Shown in pieces: positions 35,025 through 43,786 of a DNA stretch of 64,000 nucleotides (within the stretch, counting starts at the first letter, position 1; every line of letters begins with the position of its first letter). The stretch is from NCBI GenBank assembly GCA_947475095.1, contig CANJLG010000002.1, forward strand, positions 1 through 64,000, read 5' to 3'. This DNA comes from Flavobacteriales bacterium. Lineage in GTDB: Bacteria > Bacteroidota > Bacteroidia > Flavobacteriales_D > Crocinitomicaceae. Both the position numbers and the translations under genes were made by a program. A model generated the notes under the pieces. That model saw only the letters and a program-made list of their open reading frames with translations. It was not told the DNA's origin and did not search any database.

Positions 35025-36494
35025 ATGAGTAAAAAAATTGTCATTCTAGGCGCTGGCATTGCCAGTCTTTCAGCGGCTTCTTTTTTAGCTAAAAAAGGAT
35101 ATAGCGTGACAATTTTAGAAAAAAATTCAAGCATTGGTGGCAGAGCAAGACAATATTCAGCCGAAGGATTTACATTTGATATGGGTCCTAGTTGGTATTG
35201 GATGCCTGATGTTTTTGAGAACTTCTATCAAAAATTCGGTTACACCACCTCTGACTTTTATGAACTCAAACGTCTAGATCCATCCTACAGTGTATATTGG
35301 CCAGATCATTCTAAATCTGAAATTCCAGCAGGAATGACAGAAATTGAAAATTGGTTTGAATCATTAGAGCCTGGAAGTGCTTTGAAGCTTAAAAAGTTTT
35401 TAAAAGATGCCAAATACAAGTATGATGTTGGCATGAATGATTTGGTGTTTAAACCTAGTTTAGGGGCTTTGGAATTTGCCGACATGCGTATTTTAAAAGG
35501 CATATTTAACCTACATCTTACGCAATCATTTTCAAGTTATATTAGAAAATACTTTACGCATCCAAAGATAATTTCCTTGTTAGAATTTCCAGTATTATTT
35601 CTTGGTGCTATGCCAAAAGATACGCCTGCACTTTACTCTTTAATGAATTATGCTGATTTATCACTAGGTACATGGTATCCAATGGGCGGCATGTATAAAT
35701 TTATTGAGGCTTTTGAAAAAATTGCCTTAGAACAAGGCGTAATCATTAAAACAAATTCAGAAGTTCTTTCGTTCGAATACTCAGGAAATAAAGCAATAGC
35801 TGCTATAACAGCCACAGAGAAATATGAAGCCGATATATTTATTTCGGGTGCAGATTATCAGCATACTGAAGCAAATTTACTGAAGGATAAAGCAAATTAT
35901 GATGATAGCTATTGGAATTCACGCACCATGGCTCCTTCCAGCTTAATTTTTTATGTAGGTCTCAATAAACGAGTTGAAAATTTAAACCATCACAACCTTT
36001 TCTTTGATGAGTCGCTAGAAGCGCATGGTGAAGAAATTTACAAGAATCCAAGATGGCCAAAAGCACCTTTGTTTTATTTGTCTGTTCCCTCTTTAACCGA
36101 TGCCAGCACAGCACCTTCAGGATATGAAAATTTATTTTTCTTGGTGCCAATCGCACCAGATCTAGAAGATACCGAAGAGATTCGGGAAGATTATTTTCAA
36201 CGCCTACTACTGAGACTAAAAACGATAACCGGCAATGATATAGAAAAGAATATCGTTTACAAAAGGAGTTTTTGTATTTCAGACTTTAAAAATGATTATC
36301 ACGCCTTCAAGGGCAACGCTTATGGTTTAGCGAATACGCTTAAACAAACAGCCATTTTTAAACCAAAGATTAAGAGTAAAAAACTAAGTAATTTTTATTA
36401 TACAGGACAGTTAACCGTTCCTGGACCCGGCGTTCCTCCCTCAATAATTTCTGGGGAAGTAGTTGCTAATTTAATTTTGAAAACCCATAAATAG
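35025..36494 (+). CDS. crtI: Phytoene desaturase (CrtI)
   Basis: A 489-residue FAD-dependent desaturase converting phytoene to lycopene through stepwise dehydrogenation. N-terminal dinucleotide-binding motif KIVILGAGIASLSAASFLAKKGYSV followed by EKNSSIGGRARQY and FDMGPSWYWMPD; C-terminal FAD signature FYYTGQLTVPGPGVPPSIISGEVVA. ATG directly follows the sigma factor stop. crtB follows 10 bp later; no cyclase or hydroxylase gene is present, so the end product cannot be told. Confidence 0.95.
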   Translation: MSKKIVILGAGIASLSAASFLAKKGYSVTILEKNSSIGGRARQYSAEGFTFDMGPSWYWMPDVFENFYQKFGYTTSDFYELKRLDPSYSVYWPDHSKSEIPAGMTEIENWFESLEPGSALKLKKFLKDAKYKYDVGMNDLVFKPSLGALEFADMRILKGIFNLHLTQSFSSYIRKYFTHPKIISLLEFPVLFLGAMPKDTPALYSLMNYADLSLGTWYPMGGMYKFIEAFEKIALEQGVIIKTNSEVLSFEYSGNKAIAAITATEKYEADIFISGADYQHTEANLLKDKANYDDSYWNSRTMAPSSLIFYVGLNKRVENLNHHNLFFDESLEAHGEEIYKNPRWPKAPLFYLSVPSLTDASTAPSGYENLFFLVPIAPDLEDTEEIREDYFQRLLLRLKTITGNDIEKNIVYKRSFCISDFKNDYHAFKGNAYGLANTLKQTAIFKPKIKSKKLSNFYYTGQLTVPGPGVPPSIISGEVVANLILKTHK

Positions 36495-36504
36495 ATCTAT
36501 TGCC

Positions 36505-37341
36505 ATGAAATCACTTTTCGATAGCATAAGTCAAGAAATGAGTGAGTTGACTACCAAACGGTACAGTACTTCATTTTCAATGGGTATTAGCTTACTCCAC
36601 AAAGACCTGCACAAACCAATCTACTCTATTTATGGATTTGTACGTTTCTCCGATGAAATTGTCGATTCATTTCATGATTTTGATAAAAAAGCACTTTTGG
36701 AAGACTTCAAAAACCAAACGCACCAAGCCATCCAATCCAAAATATCATTAAATCCAATTCTAAATAGTTTTCAATGGGTAGTTAATACCTACAACATTCC
36801 CATGGATTTAATCAATACTTTTTTGCATTCGATGGAAATGGATTTAGAGAAGCAAGATTATGACAAAGAAACATACGATAAATACATCCTTGGATCAGCA
36901 GAAGTAGTTGGACTAATGTGTTTATGTGTTTTTGTTGATGGCAATATCAAAGAATATGAGGCGCTTAAACCATCTGCAATGAAATTAGGATCTGCCTTTC
37001 AAAAAATTAATTTTTTAAGAGACTTAAGCACAGATTTCCAAGAATTAGGTCGTACCTACTTCCCTGGTCTTAGCATGAACGAATTCAATGCCCAAATCAA
37101 AGCAACAATTGAAGCCGATATTGAAATCGACTTTAAAGCGGGGTATGAGGGAATTAAAAAGCTACCGAAAAAAGCCCGCCTAGGTGTTTATTTAGCCTAC
37201 CGATACTATTTTAAGCTTTTCAAAAAAATTAAAAATACATCCATAGAAAAAATTCTAAAAGAAAGAATAAGGATTCCAAACAACAAAAAAATAGGTATTT
37301 TAATGATGTCCTACTTAAAAAACAGAATTAACAAAATATAA
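36505..37341 (+). CDS. crtB: Phytoene synthase (CrtB)
   Basis: A 278-residue squalene/phytoene synthase condensing two geranylgeranyl diphosphates. The first Asp-rich motif lies in FVRFSDEIVDSF (about 47-58). A second Asp cluster is in GSAFQKINFLRDLSTDFQELGRTYFPG (about 157-183), replacing the usual NxxRDxxxD with NFLRDLSTD. Shares an operon with crtI and overlaps the idi start by one base (TAATG). Confidence 0.94.
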   Translation: MKSLFDSISQEMSELTTKRYSTSFSMGISLLHKDLHKPIYSIYGFVRFSDEIVDSFHDFDKKALLEDFKNQTHQAIQSKISLNPILNSFQWVVNTYNIPMDLINTFLHSMEMDLEKQDYDKETYDKYILGSAEVVGLMCLCVFVDGNIKEYEALKPSAMKLGSAFQKINFLRDLSTDFQELGRTYFPGLSMNEFNAQIKATIEADIEIDFKAGYEGIKKLPKKARLGVYLAYRYYFKLFKKIKNTSIEKILKERIRIPNNKKIGILMMSYLKNRINKI

Positions 37342-37865
37342 TGAGTACAGACGTTATTTTAGTAGATGAAAACGACCAAGAGATTGGTCTTATGGAAAAA
37401 AATTCAGCACATGAATTAGGATTGCTTCATCGTGCTTTTTCGGTTTTCATCTTCAACGACAAACATGAACTATTACTTCAACAGCGGGCAGCAACTAAAT
37501 ATCACTCCCCAAGCCAATGGGCAAATACCTGCTGCAGCCATCCATATCCGAATGAAACGCTTGATGATGCAGCAAGTCGCCGATTAAATGAAGAGATGGG
37601 CATCTCCTGTGCGCTTCACAAACTATTTTCTTTTACCTACAAAGCCACCATGGATAACGGATTAATTGAACACGAGATAGACCATGTCTTTGTGGGCAAT
37701 TATGAAGAAAATCCACAACCTAATCCGGAAGAAGTTGCTCAGTTTAAATGGATTTCAATCAATGATTTAAAGAAAGAAATTATGGATTGTCCTCAGCAGT
37801 ATACTGAATGGATTAAAATAATTTTTGAGCATCATTCTGATCAATTTATACAAATAACATCATGA
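37341..37865 (+). CDS. idi: Isopentenyl-diphosphate delta-isomerase, type 1
   Basis: A 174-residue Nudix-fold enzyme interconverting IPP and DMAPP, feeding the carotenoid precursor pool. Catalytic Cys is in QWANTCCSHPYPNE, the Nudix-like ETLDDAASRRLNEEMGI follows, and the second catalytic Glu lies in NGLIEHEIDHVFVG. Overlaps crtB by 1 base and the pterin synthase by 4 bases, so it is translationally coupled on both sides. Confidence 0.95.
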   Translation: MSTDVILVDENDQEIGLMEKNSAHELGLLHRAFSVFIFNDKHELLLQQRAATKYHSPSQWANTCCSHPYPNETLDDAASRRLNEEMGISCALHKLFSFTYKATMDNGLIEHEIDHVFVGNYEENPQPNPEEVAQFKWISINDLKKEIMDCPQQYTEWIKIIFEHHSDQFIQITS

Positions 37866-38269
37866 TTAAAGTTTGTAGAAGAAGTACATTTAATTCGGCT
37901 CATCGCCTTTTTAGACCAGATTGGAGCGACGAAAAAAACAATGCCGTTTTCGATAAGTGCAACAATCCCAACTACCATGGGCATAATTACACCTTAGAAG
38001 TGTGGGTTTCGGGAGAAGTTGATCCTGAGACAGGGTACCTAATAGACCTAAAAATCTTGAAAACAATCATTCAAAAAGAAATCATTGATCGATTTGACCA
38101 TCGAAACCTAAACCTAGATTGCCCAGAATTCGAACAATTAAATCCCACTGCCGAAAATATTGCTGCAGTAATTTACAGGTTGATGCGAGAAGCCATGGAT
38201 AAGAAATATGAGCTGAGTATTACACTATGGGAAACCGAAAATAACATTGTTTATTTCGATGGAAAATAA
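37862..38269 (+). CDS. 6-pyruvoyltetrahydropterin synthase-like enzyme (PTPS-II motif)
   Basis: A 135-residue COG0720 protein. Zinc ligands are H14 (NSAHRLF), H39 and H41 (YHGHNY), and the catalytic Cys is C33. The spacing is C-x5-HGH (KCNNPNYHGHNY), the pattern of PTPS-II enzymes that make 6-pyruvoyltetrahydropterin, not the C-x3-HGH of QueD in queuosine synthesis. It also shares CNNPN-HGHNY with animal PTPS. It sits between idi (4-base overlap) and the photolyase gene (9 bp), so a pterin for the photolyase or another light receptor is the natural guess. The activity itself is inferred; many genome annotations would call this queD. Confidence 0.85.
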   Translation: MIKVCRRSTFNSAHRLFRPDWSDEKNNAVFDKCNNPNYHGHNYTLEVWVSGEVDPETGYLIDLKILKTIIQKEIIDRFDHRNLNLDCPEFEQLNPTAENIAAVIYRLMREAMDKKYELSITLWETENNIVYFDGK

Positions 38270-38278
38270 TATTGTCAC

Positions 38279-39589
38279 ATGAGTAATACCGTACTTTTCT
38301 GGCATAGAAGAGACCTACGAATCAACGATAATGCGGGATTATTTAAGGCCCTAACATCAGGATTAAAGGTACAGCCCGTTTTTATTTTTGATAAGCAAAT
38401 CCTCTCTAATTTAGCGAAAGATGACCAGCGAGTCGCTTTTATTTATCAAGAAATTCAGCGCTTAAAACAACAATATCAATCACTTGGAACTGATTTACTT
38501 GTACTATACGGCGATCCCACGCATTGGATTCCTGACCTATGTTCAAAACTAGCGTGCAGTCATGTTTTTACAAACTCAGATTATGAGCCTTATGCCTTCA
38601 TTCGAGATAATGAAATCAAGATAAAACTTAGCAGTGTAAACTGTGCGTTTATTGAAGCCAAAGACCATGTTATTTTTGAAAAAAGTGAAGTCACAAAAGA
38701 CGATGGTCTCCCCTACACGATCTACACACCGTATGCGAATAAATGGAAAAAACTATTAACTGAAGATCAACTTATTGCCTTTGGAAGTAGCGAGCAGGCT
38801 CATCAACTTAGACAAGCGAATGAATTTACTTCACTTATCTCGATGGAAGAAATGGGGTTTAATTCCAACATCAAAACAAATTTTCCAAGTAATCTTTTTC
38901 CTGAAACGATTATTTCAAACTACCACGAGACCAGAAACTTCCCAGCTTTATTAGGCACATCACGTTTAAGCATTCATTTACGCTTTGGCACCATTAGCAT
39001 TCGTTCACTAGCGGCATATGCCCTAAAACACAACGCTACCTATCTCAATGAATTAATCTGGCGAGACTTTTACCAAATGATTATTTTCCATTTTCCAAAA
39101 ACAATCAATAATGCTTTTAAACCACTTTACGATCAAATTAATTGGGAGCGTAATGAAGTGCACTTTCAAGCCTGGTGCGACGGGAAAACAGGATATCCTT
39201 TAGTTGATGCCGGAATGCGTGAACTCAACGAAACGGGCTTTATGCATAACCGAGTAAGAATGGTGGTGGCTAGTTTTTTAACCAAACACTTACTTCTTGA
39301 TTGGAGGCTTGGCGAAGCCTATTTTGCCGAAAAACTATTGGATTTTGAATTGGCAAGCAATGTAGGTGGTTGGCAATGGGCCGCAGGTTCCGGCTGCGAT
39401 GCTGCACCCTATTTCCGAGTATTCAATCCAACAAGTCAACAAGAAAAATTTGACCCAACGTTTTCATACATTAAAAAATGGGTGCCTGAATTTGGAACAA
39501 GTAATTACCCAAAACCAATTATAGAACATACTTTTGCCCGAGAACGAATTTTAGCACGATATAAACAAGCATTAACATCAAACGCATGA
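38279..39589 (+). CDS. phrB: Cryptochrome/photolyase family protein, probable CPD photolyase
   Basis: A 436-residue class I-type photolyase, repairing UV dimers with blue light. The N-terminal antenna-binding domain (about 1-130) has VLFWHRRDLRINDNAGL. The FAD domain contains TSRLSIHLRFGTISIRSL, LIWRDFYQMIIFHFP, DAGMRELNETGFMHNRVRMVVASFLTKHLLLDWRLGE and NVGGWQWAAGSGCDAAPYFRVFNP, the DNA- and FAD-contacting core. Trp residues suitable for electron transfer are present (WRDF, WRLGE, WQWAAG). Part of the sigma-carotenoid operon; ends with a 4-base overlap into the peroxiredoxin. Confidence 0.94.
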   Translation: MSNTVLFWHRRDLRINDNAGLFKALTSGLKVQPVFIFDKQILSNLAKDDQRVAFIYQEIQRLKQQYQSLGTDLLVLYGDPTHWIPDLCSKLACSHVFTNSDYEPYAFIRDNEIKIKLSSVNCAFIEAKDHVIFEKSEVTKDDGLPYTIYTPYANKWKKLLTEDQLIAFGSSEQAHQLRQANEFTSLISMEEMGFNSNIKTNFPSNLFPETIISNYHETRNFPALLGTSRLSIHLRFGTISIRSLAAYALKHNATYLNELIWRDFYQMIIFHFPKTINNAFKPLYDQINWERNEVHFQAWCDGKTGYPLVDAGMRELNETGFMHNRVRMVVASFLTKHLLLDWRLGEAYFAEKLLDFELASNVGGWQWAAGSGCDAAPYFRVFNPTSQQEKFDPTFSYIKKWVPEFGTSNYPKPIIEHTFARERILARYKQALTSNA

Positions 39590-40044
39590 TTAAAGTTGAC
39601 GATTATTGCCCGGGATTTAAACTGCTAAACCAGGACAGCATGAGCATTGACATGAGTGAGCAACTAGGAAACTCAATCATTATATTATTTTTTTATCCAA
39701 AAGATGATACCCCTGGTTGTACAAAAGAAGCGTGTCGTTTTCGAGATACCCATCAAGATTTTCAAGACCTTGGATGTACGGTTTTTGGGATTTCATCCGA
39801 CTCAACTAAAAGCCACAAAAAATTTGCTAATAATCACCAATTACCATTTGATTTATTAAGTGATGAGGGTGGTAAAATCCGAAAATTATTCGCCGTACCT
39901 ACCAATCTATTTGGATTAATACCGGGAAGAGTTACCTATATTATCGGAAAGGATAAAAAAATTCATGGTATTTACAATTCTCAAACAGACCCAATTGGTC
40001 ACGTTAGCAAAGCATTAGAATTTGTAAAGCAACTCGCTGTTTAA
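39586..40044 (+). CDS. Peroxiredoxin, BCP/AhpC-TSA family
   Basis: A 152-residue thiol peroxidase. Peroxidatic Cys is in FYPKDDTPGCTKEACRFRD (about 34-52), with the second Cys five residues later, as in E. coli BCP. The C-terminal RVTYIIGKDKKIHGIYNSQ completes the thioredoxin fold. Last gene of the ECF-carotenoid-photolyase operon, which strengthens the oxidative or light-stress theme. Its stop overlaps the stop of the convergent acyl-CoA dehydrogenase. Confidence 0.94.
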   Translation: MIKVDDYCPGFKLLNQDSMSIDMSEQLGNSIIILFFYPKDDTPGCTKEACRFRDTHQDFQDLGCTVFGISSDSTKSHKKFANNHQLPFDLLSDEGGKIRKLFAVPTNLFGLIPGRVTYIIGKDKKIHGIYNSQTDPIGHVSKALEFVKQLAV

Positions 40045-41183
40045 TCGGATAAGAGACCCCGAGAAATAACAATTTTTTGAATTTCAGAAGTTCCCTCATA
40101 AATCTGAGTGATCTTTGCATCACGCATTAAGCGTTCAACATGGTATTCTTTCACAAAACCATATCCACCATGAATCTGAACAGCCTCAATGGTTTGTTCC
40201 ATTGCGACTTTAGAAGCATAAAGCTTCGCCATTGCACTCGATTGATCATAGTTTCTTCCCGCATCTTTATCGAGTGCTGAACGATAAACCAACAAACGTG
40301 CTGCTTCTATCTCCGTGGCCATATCTGCTAACTTAAAAGCAATCGCCTGGTGTTTATATATTTCTTTTCCAAATGTTTTTCGTTCTTTCGAATAAGCCAA
40401 GGCTAATTCAAATGCGCCTGCAGCAATACCTAGCGCTTGAGCAGCAATACCAATTCTACCACCACTTAATACCTTCATCGCGAATTTAAATCCAAAACCA
40501 TCTTCACCGATCCTATTTTCTTTAGGAACCTTAACATCATTAAATAGCAAGGTATGCGTATCACTGCCGCGAATGCCCAATTTATCTTCCTTTGCACCGA
40601 CGATAAAACCATCCATTCCACGCTCCACAATTAATGCATTGATCCCTTTGTGACCCAGCTCTCTGCTCGTTTGCGCAATAACCAAGTAAACCGAAGCGGT
40701 TGATCCATTAGTAATCCAATTTTTTGTTCCATTTAAGAGATAATGATCCCCCATATCGATGGCGGAAGTCACCTGAGATGTAGCATCTGATCCTGCTTCT
40801 GGCTCCGACAAACAAAAGGCTCCAATTTTTTCACCGTTTACTAACGGAGGTAAATACTTTTGTTTTTGCTCTTCTGTTCCAAATTTTTCTATACCCCAAC
40901 ATACCAATGAATTATTGACCGACATACAAACTGAGGCAGAAGCATCTACCTTAGAAATTTCTTCCATCGCTAAAACATACGATAAGGTGTCCATTCCACT
41001 GCCTCCGTATTTTGGATCAACCATCATTCCCATAAATCCGAGTTCAGCTAATTGCTTTATTTCTTCAGCGGGAAATTTCTGAAGGTTGTCTCTTTCAATT
41101 ACGCCTGGCTTCAATACATTTTGAGCGAAATCTCTCGCTGCCTCCTTAACCGCTTTATGTTCTTCTGTTAAATCAAAATTCAT
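40041..41183 (-). CDS. Acyl-CoA dehydrogenase
   Basis: A 380-residue FAD-dependent dehydrogenase. FAD- and substrate-binding motifs are present: GAFCLSEPEAGSDATS, NGTKNWITNG, KLGIRGSDTHTLLFNDVKVP, and RKTFGKEIYKHQAIAFKLADM. The C-terminal QIYEGTSEIQKIVISR contains the catalytic Glu typical of short-chain enzymes. Substrate chain length is uncertain. Single gene, divergent from anmK. Confidence 0.94.
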   Translation of the reverse strand: MNFDLTEEHKAVKEAARDFAQNVLKPGVIERDNLQKFPAEEIKQLAELGFMGMMVDPKYGGSGMDTLSYVLAMEEISKVDASASVCMSVNNSLVCWGIEKFGTEEQKQKYLPPLVNGEKIGAFCLSEPEAGSDATSQVTSAIDMGDHYLLNGTKNWITNGSTASVYLVIAQTSRELGHKGINALIVERGMDGFIVGAKEDKLGIRGSDTHTLLFNDVKVPKENRIGEDGFGFKFAMKVLSGGRIGIAAQALGIAAGAFELALAYSKERKTFGKEIYKHQAIAFKLADMATEIEAARLLVYRSALDKDAGRNYDQSSAMAKLYASKVAMEQTIEAVQIHGGYGFVKEYHVERLMRDAKITQIYEGTSEIQKIVISRGLLSD

Positions 41184-41210
41184 AGTAAATAGTTATTGCA
41201 TTATATTTAC

Positions 41211-41218
41211 AAAAATAA
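41211..41218 (-). promoter_or_regulatory. -7 promoter element (TATTTTTG) for the acyl-CoA dehydrogenase
   Basis: TAnnTTTG match on the minus strand 27 bp upstream of the ATG at 41183. Confidence 0.45.
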
Positions 41219-41255
41219 GAGATTTTTGTTCTTTATTCCTTAAAAGTTACCACAA

Positions 41256-42323
41256 ATGACTCAAATCATCGGTTTAATGTCTGGAACATCAAAAGATGGA
41301 TTAGATATTGCGCATGTTTCTTTTAAACATAGTGATGAGGGATACTCATTCAAACTGCTCCACGGTTTAACAATCGCCTACCCCAAAGATATCCTTGACG
41401 CCTTAGACAGCATTGAGACACTTTCAGCGAGTAATGTATTTCAACTAGACAAGCAAATAGGACAATTTTATGGCGAATCGGTCAACGATTTCATGCAAAA
41501 ATTCAATATTAATCCTAAAGATATTGAGGCAATAGCAAGCCATGGTCAAACTATTTTTCACCAACCGAGTAAAGGATTTTCAACCCAGATTGGCTGCGGA
41601 AGCACCCTCGCATTCCAAACTGGCATTAAAGTAGTCAATGATTTTAGAACCCGGGATATTTTAGCTGGCGGACAAGGGGCTCCATTGGTTCCATTAGGCG
41701 ATGAATATTTGTTTTCAAATCTTGCAGAAGCATTTTTAAATATTGGAGGCTTTACTAACATCAGCTTTAAGAAAGATGGTCAACTCAAAGCATTTGATAT
41801 TTGCCCGGGAAATCTGCCAATTAATCGATTTGCTAACAAATACGGGATGGATTTTGATTCCGGTGGGGAAATTTCAAGAAGCGGCGAATTAAATACCCAA
41901 TTATTAGAGACCTTAAATCAGATTGAATATTATAATAATATTGGTCCTAAATCTATTGGAACTGAATGGCTAAGTTCAGAATTTCTTTCATTAATAAATG
42001 ATTTTTCTGTGCCAAGTTCCATTATGCGAACCATTGTTGAACACGAAGCTATCCAAATAGCAAAGGTTCTTATCAATGAGAAGTTAAGCTCCGTTTATAT
42101 TACAGGCGGTGGCGCAAAGAACAATTTCTTAATTGAACGCATCGCAGCCCACTATTCAGGCAATATTATTATTCCTGAACTCGAACTTATTGATTTTAAG
42201 GAAGCCATTATCTTTGCCTTTCTTGGGTATCGATACTTGGAAAATAAAGCCACTAATGATCCTAGCGCTACCGGTGCGAATCGAGCCATAGTAAGCGGCG
42301 TGTTACATATTCCCGGTTACTAA
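41256..42323 (+). CDS. anmK: Anhydro-N-acetylmuramic acid kinase
   Basis: A 355-residue sugar kinase that hydrolyses and phosphorylates 1,6-anhydro-MurNAc during peptidoglycan recycling. N-terminal phosphate-binding IIGLMSGTSKDGLDIAHVSF, EAIASHGQTIFHQP, GAPLVPLGDEYLF, FLNIGGFTNISF and ITGGGAKNNFLIERI are family motifs. Slightly shorter than the E. coli enzyme (about 369). No other recycling gene is adjacent. Confidence 0.94.
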   Translation: MTQIIGLMSGTSKDGLDIAHVSFKHSDEGYSFKLLHGLTIAYPKDILDALDSIETLSASNVFQLDKQIGQFYGESVNDFMQKFNINPKDIEAIASHGQTIFHQPSKGFSTQIGCGSTLAFQTGIKVVNDFRTRDILAGGQGAPLVPLGDEYLFSNLAEAFLNIGGFTNISFKKDGQLKAFDICPGNLPINRFANKYGMDFDSGGEISRSGELNTQLLETLNQIEYYNNIGPKSIGTEWLSSEFLSLINDFSVPSSIMRTIVEHEAIQIAKVLINEKLSSVYITGGGAKNNFLIERIAAHYSGNIIIPELELIDFKEAIIFAFLGYRYLENKATNDPSATGANRAIVSGVLHIPGY

Positions 42324-42366
42324 TTCCCCTATAATCCGAGATAATTTAACAACTAATATAAAAGCG

Positions 42367-42374
42367 TACCTTTG
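42367..42374 (+). promoter_or_regulatory. -7 promoter element (TACCTTTG) for the amino-acid dehydrogenase
   Basis: TAnnTTTG match 22 bp before the ATG at 42397. Confidence 0.5.
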
Positions 42375-42396
42375 CCGGCGCTAATAAGTGAGCAAT

Positions 42397-43626
42397 ATGA
42401 AAGAATTATTAAAAAAATTTGAGGGTAAAAGACCTGAAATCGTTTTCGAATGGAAAGACAGTGAAACGGAAGCAGAAGGATGGATCGTTATCAATAGCCT
42501 ACGCGGCGGCGCAGCTGGTGGCGGCACTAGAATGAGAAAAGGACTTGACAAAAGAGAAGTTGAATCGCTAGCGAAAACAATGGAAGTAAAATTTACCGTT
42601 GCAGGTCCGCCAATTGGTGGTGCAAAGTCGGGAATCAATTTCGATCCCACTGATCCAAGAAAAAAAGAAGTCTTAAAAAGATGGTTTGCTGCAGTATCTC
42701 CTTTATTGAAAAACTACTACGGAACAGGAGGAGATTTAAATGTAGATGAAATTCATGAAGTTATTCCGATAACCGAAGATTGCGGCGTATGGCATCCACA
42801 AGAAGGTGTTTTTAATGGGCACTTTCAACCGAAAGAATCTCAAAAAATAAATAGAATAGGACAATTAAGACAAGGCGTTTCTAAAGTGGTTGAAGACGAG
42901 GGCTACTCTCCTTCAGTTAGTCGAAAATACCTCGTTGCTGATTTGATTACAGGTTTTGGCGTAGCTGCCTCTATTAAACATTATTATTCCATTTGGGGAG
43001 GTCAATTAAAAGGTAAAAAAGTAATCGTGCAAGGATGGGGCAATGTTGGCTCTTCTGCAGCGTATTATTTAGCAAAAGAAGGCGCTTTAATAGTTGGGAT
43101 TATTGATCGCGATGGCGGATTAATCAATGAAAATGGCTTTACATTTGAGGAAGTTCGTTCCTTGTACTTAACAAAAAAAGGAACTGCGCTTCACCACGAA
43201 AAACTATTATCGTTTGAAGAAGTTAACACGCGGATTTGGGATGTAAAGGCCGATGTCTTTATTCCTTGTGCTGGCAGCAGAATGATTACCGAGGAACAAT
43301 TAACTCGCATGCTTACTGCTGGGATTAGCGTGATATCTTCCGGTGCCAATGTCCCTTTTGCCGATCCGGAAATATTTTTTGGCGCAATCGCAGAAAAAGC
43401 AGATAATAACTTGTCATTAATTCCTGATTTTATTGCTAATTGTGGCATGGCACGGGTATTTGCTTATCTCATGAGTAACGATTTAGAAACGATTGAAGAT
43501 CATGCGATTTTTGAGGATACCAGTGTCATTATTAAAAAAGCGCTACTTTCTACCTATGCCAAGAATGAGGCAAAAACTCGGATCGCAAAGGCAGCACTAG
43601 AAATCGCCCTCCAACAACTCGTTTAA
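42397..43626 (+). CDS. Glu/Leu/Phe/Val dehydrogenase family protein
   Basis: A 409-residue NAD(P)-dependent amino-acid dehydrogenase. The substrate site is around RGGAAGGGTRMRKGLDKREVESLAKTMEVK and AGPPIGGAKSGI (catalytic Lys), with GTGGDLNVDE holding the conserved Asp. The nucleotide-binding fold carries GWGNVGSSAAYYLAKEGALIVGIID. Whether it works on glutamate, leucine or valine cannot be settled by eye. I chose ATG 42397; GTG 42388 would add three residues. Confidence 0.9.
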   Translation: MKELLKKFEGKRPEIVFEWKDSETEAEGWIVINSLRGGAAGGGTRMRKGLDKREVESLAKTMEVKFTVAGPPIGGAKSGINFDPTDPRKKEVLKRWFAAVSPLLKNYYGTGGDLNVDEIHEVIPITEDCGVWHPQEGVFNGHFQPKESQKINRIGQLRQGVSKVVEDEGYSPSVSRKYLVADLITGFGVAASIKHYYSIWGGQLKGKKVIVQGWGNVGSSAAYYLAKEGALIVGIIDRDGGLINENGFTFEEVRSLYLTKKGTALHHEKLLSFEEVNTRIWDVKADVFIPCAGSRMITEEQLTRMLTAGISVISSGANVPFADPEIFFGAIAEKADNNLSLIPDFIANCGMARVFAYLMSNDLETIEDHAIFEDTSVIIKKALLSTYAKNEAKTRIAKAALEIALQQLV

Positions 43627-43786
43627 TTTTTGTTTTTTTTTTACTGGAATAAGTGTAACGATTTTTTATCAATTCATTTTTTTATTAAAAAGGTAACAAT
43701 CCAATGTGGATATCTAATTGCCCTTTTTTTTTTACAGTAACACCTTATTTTTAATTTTGATTAACTAATATTCTTACGAAAGAAAT

